A stretch of 64,000 nucleotides of DNA, taken from contig NZ_JACHWH010000002.1 of NCBI RefSeq assembly GCF_014191255.1, forward strand, positions 434,001 to 498,000, read 5' to 3'. The position numbers and the translations under genes are program-made. Of this stretch, positions 26,862 to 34,581 are shown piece by piece (position 1 is the stretch's first letter; every line of letters starts with the position of its first letter). This DNA comes from Amycolatopsis bartoniae (lineage in GTDB: Bacteria > Actinomycetota > Actinomycetes > Mycobacteriales > Pseudonocardiaceae). The notes under the pieces were generated by a model that was not told where the DNA came from, searched no databases, and saw only the letters and a list, made by a program, of their open reading frames with translations.

Positions 26862-28312
26862 GCGGGTTCCTTTCCGAACAGCGTCCGGGCCTCGCCCGCG
26901 GTCACGACCGAACCGGTGACCAGCACGCCGCCACCGGCCAGCGGCTCGTCCTCGATCTCCTCCACCAGCGCCACCGCGGTCTCGATGGCCGCGTCGAGCG
27001 TCGGCTCCGCGACCACCCGGTCCTCACCGAAGATCGACAGCGCCACGTCGTTCAGCTCGTCCAGGGGCATCGCGCGCTCGGAGTTGTTGCGGGTCACCAC
27101 GACCTCCGACACCACCGGCTCCAGCGCTTCGAGGATGCCCCGCGCGTCCTTGTCGGCCATCACGCTCACCACAGCGGCGAGACGCCGGAACGCGAACTCC
27201 TCGCTGATCGTCGTCGCCAGCGCCCGCGCGCCGTGCGGGTTGTGGGCCGCGTCGAGCAGGACCGTCGGGGCCGCGCGGACGCGTTCGAGCCGTCCCGGCA
27301 TCTCGACCTCGGCGAACGCCTCACGCACCGCGTCGATCACCAGCTGCCGGTCCTTGCCCGCGCCGAAGAACGCCTCGACCGCGGCCAGCGCGAGCACCGC
27401 GTTCTGCGCCTGGTGCACCCCGTGCAGCGGCAGGAAGATCTCGTCGTACACGCCGCCGAGGCCCTGCAGCGTGAGCATCTGACCGCCGACCGCGATCTCC
27501 CGGCGCAACACGGCGAACTCGCTGCCCGCCCGCGCCACGGTGGCGTCGACCTCGACCGTGCGCTCCAGCAGCACGCGCTGGGCCGCCGGGTCCTGCTCCG
27601 CGAGGACCGCGACGCTGCCCGGCTTGATGATCCCGGCCTTCTCCCCCGCGATCCCCGCGAGGTCGCTGCCCAGGTACTCGACGTGGTCGATGCCGACGGG
27701 CGTGATCACCGCGACCTGCCCGTCGGCGATATTCGTGGCGTCCCAGCGGCCACCCAGCCCGGTCTCCACGACCGCGATCTCCACCGGCGCGTCCGCGAAC
27801 GCCGCGAACGCCATGCCGGTGAGCACCTCGAACTTGCTCATCGGCGGGCCGCCCGCGCCGTCGACCATCGCCACGTAGGGGGCGATGTCGGAGTAGATGT
27901 CGACGTACTTCGACGCCGGGATGGGCGCGCCGTCGACCGCGATCCGCTCGGTGACCAGCTGCAGGTGCGGGCTCGTGTACCGACCGACGCGCAGACCCAT
28001 GCGGGTGAGCAGCGCGTCGATCATGCGGACGGTGGACCCCTTGCCGTTGGTGCCGGCGACGTGCAGCACCGGGTACGTCTTCTGGGGGTCGCCGAGCACG
28101 GTCATGAGCGCCTTGATGCGATCGAGCGAGGGCTCGATCTTCGTCTCCGGCCAGCGGGTGTTCAGCTCGGCCTCGACCTTGAGCAGCTCCTGGCGCGCCC
28201 GGCGCTCGATCTCCTCGGCGTCCTCGGGCCGGATCTCCTCGGGGTCGTCGGGCAGAGGCCCGGCCACGAAGTTGTCGCCGGTGGACAGCTCGGCTGGGTA
28301 GTCCTCTTCCAC
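26858..28312 (-). CDS. folC: Bifunctional folylpolyglutamate/dihydrofolate synthase
   Basis: 484-residue ligase that adds glutamate to (dihydro)folate. Visible are the P-loop VLHVAGTNGKGSTVRM near residue 85, VVETGLGGRWDATN near 185, GIDHVEYLG, and the C-terminal domain motif LLDAAHNPHGARAL near 355. The GTG at 28312 lies seven bases after a TAGACT -10 box, so the gene appears leaderless; the open frame extends 105 codons upstream but without family similarity. It is divergent from the methyltransferase gene with only 42 bases between the two starts. Confidence 0.95.
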   Translation of the reverse strand: MEEDYPAELSTGDNFVAGPLPDDPEEIRPEDAEEIERRARQELLKVEAELNTRWPETKIEPSLDRIKALMTVLGDPQKTYPVLHVAGTNGKGSTVRMIDALLTRMGLRVGRYTSPHLQLVTERIAVDGAPIPASKYVDIYSDIAPYVAMVDGAGGPPMSKFEVLTGMAFAAFADAPVEIAVVETGLGGRWDATNIADGQVAVITPVGIDHVEYLGSDLAGIAGEKAGIIKPGSVAVLAEQDPAAQRVLLERTVEVDATVARAGSEFAVLRREIAVGGQMLTLQGLGGVYDEIFLPLHGVHQAQNAVLALAAVEAFFGAGKDRQLVIDAVREAFAEVEMPGRLERVRAAPTVLLDAAHNPHGARALATTISEEFAFRRLAAVVSVMADKDARGILEALEPVVSEVVVTRNNSERAMPLDELNDVALSIFGEDRVVAEPTLDAAIETAVALVEEIEDEPLAGGGVLVTGSVVTAGEARTLFGKEPA

Positions 28313-28319
28313 GTTGTCA

Positions 28320-28325
28320 AGTCTA
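28320..28325 (-). promoter_or_regulatory. -10 box of a leaderless folC promoter
   Basis: TAGACT on the minus strand, seven bases before the GTG at 28312. No convincing -35 hexamer is present. Confidence 0.5.
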
Positions 28326-28354
28326 GGGCGCCAACTTTCTGGCAGCTTGGGCCC

Positions 28355-28978
28355 ATGCCGTTCGACCACAACCACCACTACCATCCGTTGCTGCTGCGTC
28401 AGATGCCCGCGGGCGCCCGTCGCGCGCTCGACGTCGGCTGCGGCACGGGACGGTTCGCGCGGCGGCTCGCCGGGGCGGGTCTGGAGGTGGAGGCCGTCGA
28501 TCCGGACGGTGACGCCATCGCCGCGGCACGGGCGCTCGGCGGGAACATCCGTTACCGCCAGGAGGACATCACCGCGGCTGGGCTGGGGCGCTACGACCTC
28601 ATCACCTGCCTGGCGTCGCTGCACCACCTGCCGTTCTCCACGGTGACGAGGCTGCGTGACGCACTGACCCCGGGCGGCGTGCTCGTGGTGCTGGGTCTGG
28701 CGAAACCCCGGTCCGCCGCGGACTTCGGCAAGTGGCTCGTGCTCGGTCCGCCGCTCAACCTGGCTGCCCGCGCGGTGGTGGCTGCCGGGGAGCGGCTCAA
28801 CGGCGGTCCGGATCGGACGGTCCCGGTCCGGGTGCGGGACTGGGACATGACGATGACCGACGTGCGCCGCGAGTCGGCGCGGCTACTGCCCGGCAGCACC
28901 GTCCGGCCGCTCGTGTTCTGGCGGTACCTGCTGGTGTACGTCAACGCCGGAGGAACAGCCCCGCGGCGTCGGCGATGA
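28355..28978 (+). CDS. Class I SAM-dependent methyltransferase
   Basis: 207 residues. The SAM-binding motif I is [19 protein letters not shown] near residue 27, the acidic end of strand 2 is in VEAVDPDG, and the post-motif segment [14 protein letters not shown] follows. The N-terminal [16 protein letters not shown] with the histidine cluster is common in small ubiE-like actinobacterial methyltransferases. Substrate unknown. Its 3' end overlaps the convergent TetR gene by 38 bases. Confidence 0.88.
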   Translation: MPFDHNHHYHPLLLRQMPAGARRALDVGCGTGRFARRLAGAGLEVEAVDPDGDAIAAARALGGNIRYRQEDITAAGLGRYDLITCLASLHHLPFSTVTRLRDALTPGGVLVVLGLAKPRSAADFGKWLVLGPPLNLAARAVVAAGERLNGGPDRTVPVRVRDWDMTMTDVRRESARLLPGSTVRPLVFWRYLLVYVNAGGTAPRRRR

Positions 28979-29519
28979 GCGGACCGGTCTGCTCCGGGCG
29001 CGCCCGGCCGGAGGTGACGAGCGCGGCGATCCCCTGCAGCGTGGCGACGAGGAGCAGCCGCAGGCGTTCGAGGTCGCCGGGCGGCAGCACACCTGCCTGC
29101 TGCCCCTCGGCGATCAGCTCGCCGACCGAGGTGAACAGGCGCGCCGACGCCGCGCGGACCGCGTCGGACGGTCCGGTGTTCTTGGTCGCGAACATCAGGT
29201 CGAGCAGGGCCGCGTTCTCGGTCGCGAAGCGCACGTACCCGGTCGCCACCGCGCGCAGCCGCTTCTCGTAGTCCTCTCCGGCTTCGTCGAGCACCGCGGC
29301 CAAGGCGTCGCCCAGCCGCAGGAACCCCACTTCGGCGAGGGCGTCCAGCAGGGCCTGGCGATCGGGGAAGTGCCGTCGTGGCGCCGCGTGGCTGACCCCC
29401 GTCTGGCGCGCCAGATCCCGCAGCGAAAGCCCCTCGATGCCCTGCTCGCGCAGCGTGCGCTCGGCCTGGTCCAGCAGCGCCGCACGCAGGTGACCGTGGT
29501 GGTACGAGCGATCGGGCAT
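28941..29519 (-). CDS. TetR family regulator paired with an SDR gene
   Basis: 192 residues. The helix-turn-helix is [29 protein letters not shown], followed by a C-terminal ligand domain of the TetR-C-33-like type. The ATG at 29519 lies six bases after TAGGAT on the minus strand, so it also looks leaderless. The divergent SDR gene starts 63 bases away and two tandem operators lie between, which makes control of the SDR gene, and perhaps itself, very likely. Confidence 0.9.
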   Translation of the reverse strand: MPDRSYHHGHLRAALLDQAERTLREQGIEGLSLRDLARQTGVSHAAPRRHFPDRQALLDALAEVGFLRLGDALAAVLDEAGEDYEKRLRAVATGYVRFATENAALLDLMFATKNTGPSDAVRAASARLFTSVGELIAEGQQAGVLPPGDLERLRLLLVATLQGIAALVTSGRARPEQTGPLIADAAGLFLRR

Positions 29520-29546
29520 GACGGCATCCTAACACTCATGTTGTCG

Positions 29547-29582
29547 TTGACTACTTTGTTGTCACTGACTACATTGTTGTCC
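29547..29582 (+). promoter_or_regulatory. SDR promoter covered by two tandem TetR-type operators
   Basis: -35 TTGACT (29547 to 29552), 17 bases, -10 TACATT (29570 to 29575), seven bases, ATG at 29583. Two near-palindromes TGACTACTTTGTTGTCA (29548 to 29564) and TGACTACATTGTTGTCC (29566 to 29582) repeat with an 18-base period across the whole promoter. Confidence 0.75.
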
Positions 29583-30440
29583 ATGACGACATTCCACGGG
29601 GTGACCATCCCCGACCTGACCGGCAAGACCGCGATCGTGACCGGAGCGAACGGCGGGATCGGACAGTCCACGGCTCGTGCCCTCGCCTCCGCCGGTGCGC
29701 ACGTCGTGCTGGCGGTGCGGAATCCCGAAAAGGGCAAGGCGGCGAACGTTCCCGGCGAAGTGCGCGAGCTCGACCTCGCGAGCCTCGACTCCGTGCGGGC
29801 GTTCGCCGGCGGCTGGGACGGCCCGATCGACCTGCTGATCAACAACGCGGGGATCTCCTCGCCGGAGCTCGCCCGCACCGCCGACGGGTTCGAGGCGGAC
29901 CTGGGAGTCAACCACCTCGGCCACTTCGCACTGACCAACCTGCTGCTGCCGCACCTCACCGGCCGCGTCGTGACCGTCTCCTCGCAGGCCGAGCGCATGG
30001 GCCGCCTCGACTTCGAGGACCTGAACTGGGAGCGCAGGCCCTTCCAGCGCTCCCGCGCCTACAACGACTCGAAGCTGGCGAACCTGCTGTTCACCGCCGA
30101 GCTCCAGCGCCGGCTGACCGCCGCGGGATCGGCCGTGCGCGCGAACGCCGCGCATCCCGGCCTGGTCAAGACGAACATCTACGACGACAGCGGCTCCGTG
30201 TGGTCGCTCGCGGTCCGGCTGCTGGGCCAGGACTCCGACCACGGCGCACTGCCGGTGCTCTATGCCGCCGTCGCCGACCTCCCCGGCAACAGCTTCGCGG
30301 GCCCCAAGCATCTCGCGCACATGCGCGGCGCCCCGCAGCTCATCGACCGCTCCGCCACCGCCCGGGACGAGGCGCTCGGCCGCCGCCTGTGGGACGTCTC
30401 CGAGCAGCTCACCGGTGTCCGCTCGCCGCTCGCGGCTTAG
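29583..30440 (+). CDS. Short-chain dehydrogenase/reductase
   Basis: 285 residues. Cofactor motif [16 protein letters not shown] near residue 18, NNAGISSPE near 88, serine in [12 protein letters not shown] near 130 and the catalytic pair YNDSK near 160. It groups with retinol-dehydrogenase-like SDRs that oxidise or reduce lipophilic carbonyls. The ATG at 29583 is leaderless with a near-consensus promoter. Local TetR control suggests detoxification of an inducing small molecule. The next gene begins 11 bases after its stop codon but has its own -10 box. Confidence 0.9.
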   Translation: MTTFHGVTIPDLTGKTAIVTGANGGIGQSTARALASAGAHVVLAVRNPEKGKAANVPGEVRELDLASLDSVRAFAGGWDGPIDLLINNAGISSPELARTADGFEADLGVNHLGHFALTNLLLPHLTGRVVTVSSQAERMGRLDFEDLNWERRPFQRSRAYNDSKLANLLFTAELQRRLTAAGSAVRANAAHPGLVKTNIYDDSGSVWSLAVRLLGQDSDHGALPVLYAAVADLPGNSFAGPKHLAHMRGAPQLIDRSATARDEALGRRLWDVSEQLTGVRSPLAA

Positions 30441-30443
30441 TGT
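30438..30443 (+). promoter_or_regulatory. -10 box of a leaderless glutaryl-CoA dehydrogenase promoter
   Basis: TAGTGT, of which the first bases are the TAG stop codon of the SDR gene, followed by seven bases and the ATG at 30451. Confidence 0.5.
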
Positions 30444-30450
30444 GGGGCGT

Positions 30451-31617
30451 ATGAGCAAACCTGACCCCCGTGACCTCCTGGGCATCCGCGACCTGCTCAC
30501 CGGCGAGGAGCGCGAAATCGCCGACACCGTGCGGACCTTCGTCCGCAAGGAAGTCGCCGAGCACGCCGGCCGGTGGTTCGAGGACGCGGAGTTCCCGCGC
30601 CACCTGATCGGTGCCATCGGCGACATGGGCCTGCTGGGCATGCACCTCACCGGCTACGGCTGCGCGGGCGTGAACGCCACCTCCTACGGCCTCGCGTGCC
30701 TGGAGCTGGAGGCCGGGGACTCGGGGCTGCGCAGCTTCGTGTCCGTGCAGGGGTCGCTCGCGATGTTCCCGATCTGGAAGTACGGCTCGGAGGAGCAGAA
30801 GGAGCAGTGGCTGCCGGGCATGGCCCGCGGCGAGAAGATCGGCTGCTTCGGCCTCACCGAGCCCGACCGCGGCTCGGACCCCGGCGACATGCGCACGACG
30901 GCCCGGCGCGACGGCTCGGACTGGGTGCTCAACGGCGCGAAGATGTGGATCACCAACGGCACCCTCGCCGACATCGCCGTCGTGTGGGCGAGGGCCGAGG
31001 AGGGCATCCGCGGGTTCCTCGTGCCGACGGACACGCCCGGCTTCACCGCACGCGAGATCGAGCACAAGATGTCGCTGCGCATGTCGGCCACGGCGGAGCT
31101 GGTGCTGGAGGACGTGCGGCTGCCCGAGTCCGCCGTGCTGCCCGGCGTCAAGGGCCTGCGCGGGCCGCTGTCGTGCCTCGCCGAGGCGCGCTACGGGATC
31201 CTGTGGGGCGCGCTCGGCGCCGGGCGCGCCTGCTACGAGGCCGCGCTGGACTACGCCACCAGCCGGGAGCAGTTCGGCAAGCCCATCGGCGGTTTCCAGC
31301 TCACCCAGCAGAAGCTCGTGCAGATGGCGCTGGAGCTCAACAAGGGCCTGCTGCTGGCGCTGCACCTGGGGCGCCGCAAGGACTCCGGCGAGCTGCCGCC
31401 GGAGCTGGTGAGCTTCGGCAAGCTGAACAACGTGCGCACGGCGATCGACATCGCCCGCACGGCGCGGACGATCCTGGCGGCCAACGGGATCAGCCTGGAG
31501 TACCCGGTGATGCGGCACGCCAACAACCTCGAGTCGGTGCTGACGTACGAGGGCACGGAGGAGATCCACACGCTCGTGCTCGGCCAGCTGCTGACCGGGC
31601 AGTCCGCGTATCGCTGA
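30451..31617 (+). CDS. Glutaryl-CoA dehydrogenase-like acyl-CoA dehydrogenase
   Basis: 388-residue FAD enzyme, full family length. The segments GMHLTGYGCAGVNATSYGLA, FGLTEPDRGSDPGDM, MWITNGTLADIAVVWA and the catalytic glutamate in LTYEGTEEIHTLVLGQ fit the glutaryl-CoA dehydrogenase branch, which oxidises and decarboxylates glutaryl-CoA to crotonyl-CoA in lysine and tryptophan breakdown. Other short-chain acyl-CoA dehydrogenases remain possible. The ATG at 30451 is leaderless by position. No other lysine-degradation gene is adjacent. Confidence 0.87.
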   Translation: MSKPDPRDLLGIRDLLTGEEREIADTVRTFVRKEVAEHAGRWFEDAEFPRHLIGAIGDMGLLGMHLTGYGCAGVNATSYGLACLELEAGDSGLRSFVSVQGSLAMFPIWKYGSEEQKEQWLPGMARGEKIGCFGLTEPDRGSDPGDMRTTARRDGSDWVLNGAKMWITNGTLADIAVVWARAEEGIRGFLVPTDTPGFTAREIEHKMSLRMSATAELVLEDVRLPESAVLPGVKGLRGPLSCLAEARYGILWGALGAGRACYEAALDYATSREQFGKPIGGFQLTQQKLVQMALELNKGLLLALHLGRRKDSGELPPELVSFGKLNNVRTAIDIARTARTILAANGISLEYPVMRHANNLESVLTYEGTEEIHTLVLGQLLTGQSAYR

Positions 31618-31653
31618 GCCGGGTGGTTCCACTCCTTCGGCGGCATCGAGAAA

Positions 31654-31674
31654 CAGTGTCGAGGGCTGACACTG
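31654..31674. promoter_or_regulatory. Inverted repeat immediately before the lipase start
   Basis: CAGTGTC (31654 to 31660) and GACACTG (31668 to 31674), perfect seven-base arms with a seven-base spacer, ending four bases before the ATG at 31679. It could be an operator or a hairpin limiting translation. Confidence 0.5.
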
Positions 31675-31678
31675 AGGT

Positions 31679-32545
31679 ATGCGCGTTCGCCGGGGCCTCA
31701 TCGTGGCCGTCCTGTCCGTCTGCACCGTGCTCGTCTCCGCGTTCACCGCATCGGCGCAGACGGAGCACTACTCGCGGTACGTCGCCCTCGGTGACTCCTA
31801 CACGGCGGGGCCCCTCATCCCGCTGCAACGGCTCGACCCGCTCGGGTGTCTGCGCTCCACCTCCGACTACCCCGCGCAACTGGCCCTGCGGCTGCTGGTG
31901 CCGTCGTTCACGGACGTCAGCTGCAGCGGCGCCGACACCACCGACATGACGGCGCCGCAGCAGGTGACGCTGGGCACCAACCCGCCGCAGCTGGACGCGC
32001 TGCGCGCGGACACGGACCTGGTGACGCTCGGCATCGGCGGCAACGACTACGGCGTGTTCGGCACGCTCGTCGGCACCTGCCCCGGCCTGCGCGCGAGCGA
32101 CCCGACGGGCAACCCGTGCCAGCGGCAGTTCACGGTGGACGGCGTCGACACGATGAAGGCGAAGATCTCCCAGACGCAGGGGAACATCACCGCCGTGCTC
32201 ACGGAGATCCACCGGCGCTCCCCGCAGGCGAAGGTGCTCGCGATCGGCTACCCGCGCATCGCCCCGCCGAGCGGCACCTGCCCGAACGTGCTGCCCTTCG
32301 CCGACGGCGACTACGCGTGGCTCAACAGCGTGGAAGAGGCGCTGAACCAGGCGGTCGCGAAGGCCGCGGCGGACAGCGGTTCGTCCTATGTGGACACCTT
32401 CGGCCCGTCGCTGGGCCACGACGCGTGCGCGGGCGCGGCGGCGTGGATCAACGGCAAGGACCTCAAGCTCACCGCCGCCCCGTACCACCCGAACTTCGCG
32501 GGGATGACGGGCCTGGCGGCGATCATCCAGGCGGCACTGGCCTGA
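31679..32545 (+). CDS. Secreted SGNH/GDSL-type lipase or esterase
   Basis: 288 residues with an N-terminal signal peptide (GLIVAVLSVCTVLVSAFTASAQ). The SGNH blocks are all present: YVALGDSYTAG with the nucleophile serine near residue 40, SGADTTDM, LGIGGNDYG near 120 and the C-terminal YHPNFAGM with the catalytic histidine near 275. Six cysteines suggest three disulfides, as in Streptomyces scabies esterase-like lipases. Substrate probably a lipid ester outside the cell. No convincing ribosome binding site precedes the ATG. Confidence 0.9.
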   Translation: MRVRRGLIVAVLSVCTVLVSAFTASAQTEHYSRYVALGDSYTAGPLIPLQRLDPLGCLRSTSDYPAQLALRLLVPSFTDVSCSGADTTDMTAPQQVTLGTNPPQLDALRADTDLVTLGIGGNDYGVFGTLVGTCPGLRASDPTGNPCQRQFTVDGVDTMKAKISQTQGNITAVLTEIHRRSPQAKVLAIGYPRIAPPSGTCPNVLPFADGDYAWLNSVEEALNQAVAKAAADSGSSYVDTFGPSLGHDACAGAAAWINGKDLKLTAAPYHPNFAGMTGLAAIIQAALA

Positions 32546-32548
32546 GGC

Positions 32549-32820
32549 TCATTCCACGGTGACCCACGTCTCCTCGGGTTCGGCGGCGTCGATCAGGACG
32601 TTCGGCCGGAACCGGCGAACGCGGAACCCGTGGTGAGCAGGGACACCGGCAGGGCGTCGAAAGTGCCGCGGTCGAGCTTGAGCACCCGGACGCCCGCAGG
32701 AACGCCCACCGCCGGTCTCCGGGCAGCCCGTGCCAGGACACCGCGACCTCGTCGAGCGCCTGCCCGGCCATCAATTTCACGGGATACCGCGCCTCTCGGC
32801 CGCCAGTCGGGCAGCAGCAT
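32549..32820 (-). pseudogene. Remnant of a MOSC-domain protein gene
   Basis: Three blocks of MOSC-protein sequence follow one another in different frames on the minus strand: RYPVKLMAGQALDEVAVSWH then GLPGDRRWAFLR; then RVLKLDRGTFDALPVSLLTT; then RFRPNVLIDAAEPEETWVTVE ending in a stop at 32549. In intact homologues these blocks are separated by more sequence, so the gene has lost internal pieces as well as its frame and its C-terminal half. MOSC proteins handle molybdenum-cofactor sulfur, which is of note given molybdoenzyme genes a few kilobases away. Confidence 0.75.
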
Positions 32821-32968
32821 CCCGCTGTGGTCGGCGCGTTGTCAAGTCCACTGTGGACCCCGCAGCCCTCACGCCTTACATCCCGAAACGGTTGCGGATC
32901 CGCGCACGGTGTAACGAACCAACCGCCTCGCCGATCCCCGGACGTTGATCTATCCGAACGGAGTGGCA

Positions 32969-33931
32969 GTGGGCGAGTACGACATCGAGAACCATCCGGA
33001 CCTGAAAGACCCGGACTGGCAGAAGCACGCGGTGAAGGAGGCCTGGGTCGACTACCGGCGCACCCGCCGCCGCGCGAGGCTGGGCCGGCGTCTCGCGATC
33101 ACCGCGGTGGTGCTCGTCGTGCTGGGCGGCACGGGGTTCGCGGTCTACCGCTGGGGTAAGGCGACCTCGGAGCACTACACCGGAAGCGCTCCCACGGGCG
33201 GCTCCGTCCCGGCCGACGTCACCACGACCGGTCCGGCGCCGAGCGTCCTGCCCGACTTCGCCGCCGTCGACACGAGCCACCCCTTCGCCGACACGCCCGC
33301 CCAGAACTGGGCCGAGGGCATCGCGGGCCTGACGGTGCCGCCCGCGACGAAGGTCGGCGGGTTCTCCCAGGAGCAGGTCGGCGCCGCGCTGGAGCAGGTC
33401 AAGCAGGTGATCGCGGCGGCACAGTTCGACCAGGCGACGCTGGTGGGCCACAACCCGGAGAAGTACCTGACAGCGCTGGCCCCGAACGCGCGCTCCCAAA
33501 TCCGGAGCCAGGCCGACCAGTTCGTCACCTACCTGGCCGACGGCTATCCCCTGCTCCCGGCCTCGCCACGGATGACGGGCGCGCTGACTCCGCGGGCCGG
33601 GAACAAGGGCGAACTCGTCGTGCACACGAGCTACGTGGTGGCGTACGCCTTCGACCCCGGCAGCCGCGACATCCAGGGCCCGGCCGAGATGGAGCCCTTC
33701 GTGCGGGTGGACGCGGACTACGTGGTGCGCCCGGGCGGGGACAAGGGCGACCGGGGCGTGTGGGTCGACCGGTCCGACCGCTACTTTTCCAACATCGCGT
33801 GCACTCCCGCCAGGCAGAACCGGATCGCCCCCGCGTTCGGCGAGCAGGACTTCGGCGGCCCTTCCCTCAGCCAGGATCCCGGGCAGTACGACCCGGCGAA
33901 ACCCGCGCCCACCCAGGGGAACTGCTCCTGA
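32969..33931 (+). CDS. Single-pass membrane protein of unknown function
   Basis: About 320 residues; I do not recognise a characterised family. A charged cytosolic N-terminus (YDIENHPDLKDPDWQKHAV, then an arginine-rich RRTRRRARLGRRL) precedes one membrane helix (AITAVVLVVLGGTGFAVY), then a roughly 260-residue outside domain with Thr-Gly-Pro linker and a folded part (GHNPEKYLTALAPNARSQI; ELVVHTSYVVAYAF) and two cysteines near the C-terminus that may form a disulfide. Looks like an actinobacterial conserved hypothetical. The GTG at 32969 has GGAG six bases upstream; an in-frame GTG at 32963 and TTG at 32945 are alternatives. Confidence 0.75.
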   Translation: MGEYDIENHPDLKDPDWQKHAVKEAWVDYRRTRRRARLGRRLAITAVVLVVLGGTGFAVYRWGKATSEHYTGSAPTGGSVPADVTTTGPAPSVLPDFAAVDTSHPFADTPAQNWAEGIAGLTVPPATKVGGFSQEQVGAALEQVKQVIAAAQFDQATLVGHNPEKYLTALAPNARSQIRSQADQFVTYLADGYPLLPASPRMTGALTPRAGNKGELVVHTSYVVAYAFDPGSRDIQGPAEMEPFVRVDADYVVRPGGDKGDRGVWVDRSDRYFSNIACTPARQNRIAPAFGEQDFGGPSLSQDPGQYDPAKPAPTQGNCS

Positions 33932-33949
33932 TTCGCACAGGCCAGACTT

Positions 33950-33965
33950 CACAGGCTAGACTGTG
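33950..33965. promoter_or_regulatory. Likely MarR operator overlapping its own -10 box
   Basis: CACAG, six bases, CTGTG (33950 to 33965). The spacer holds TAGACT (33957 to 33962), a -10 box six bases before the ATG at 33969, so the palindrome would block the leaderless marR promoter. Confidence 0.55.
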
Positions 33966-33968
33966 TAT

Positions 33969-34403
33969 ATGACCCGCGTTCCGAACGAGGTCGCGCGGCT
34001 CGCCGGTGCGCTGCGCGGGGTGCTCGGGCAGTTGCACCGGCGGTTGCGCCACGTGGGCAACGCCGGGGTGCTGACGCCGTCCCAGTCGGCCGTGCTCTCG
34101 CGGCTGCACCGGGACGGGCCCGCCACCCAGACCCAGCTCGCCGCGGCCGAGCACGTCCGCCAGCAGTCGATGGCGGCGACGCTCGGCGTGCTCGACGAGC
34201 TCGGCTACCTCCGGCGCACGCCTGACCCGCACGACGGCAGGCGGACGGTGATCTCACTGTCCGACCTGGGTACCCGGACGGTGCGGGGCGTGCACCAGCA
34301 CCGCGAGGAGTGGCTGGCAACGGCGCTGGCGGGCTTCACGAGAGAGGAACGGGAAACCATCGACCGGGCGCTGCCCCTCCTGGAGCGCCTGGCACAGAGC
34401 TAG
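33969..34403 (+). CDS. MarR family regulator
   Basis: 144 residues. Winged helix-turn-helix with TQTQLAAAEHVRQQSMAATLGVL and the wing LRRTPDPHDGRRTVISLS. MarR proteins are usually repressors of adjacent efflux genes that release DNA on binding phenolic compounds. It precedes an MFS gene on the same strand by about 180 bases, and a CACAG-N6-CTGTG palindrome covers its own promoter. I take the ATG at 33969; GTG 33963 is in frame but would sit directly on the -10 box. Confidence 0.9.
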   Translation: MTRVPNEVARLAGALRGVLGQLHRRLRHVGNAGVLTPSQSAVLSRLHRDGPATQTQLAAAEHVRQQSMAATLGVLDELGYLRRTPDPHDGRRTVISLSDLGTRTVRGVHQHREEWLATALAGFTREERETIDRALPLLERLAQS

Positions 34404-34581
34404 AGAAGTTTTTGGGCGGCGAAGCCGCTTGAGGGCACGGAACTCGCACCGCCGCGGGTTCTCAGACGTCTTCTCGCGAGGACAGCGCCGACGTGGTGAA
34501 TTGGCATTCATGAGGAGGCGATCCCGGAGCGAGAAGGCGTCTGAGGTTCCGCTACCCGCACCGTGCGCAAATCGATCAACA

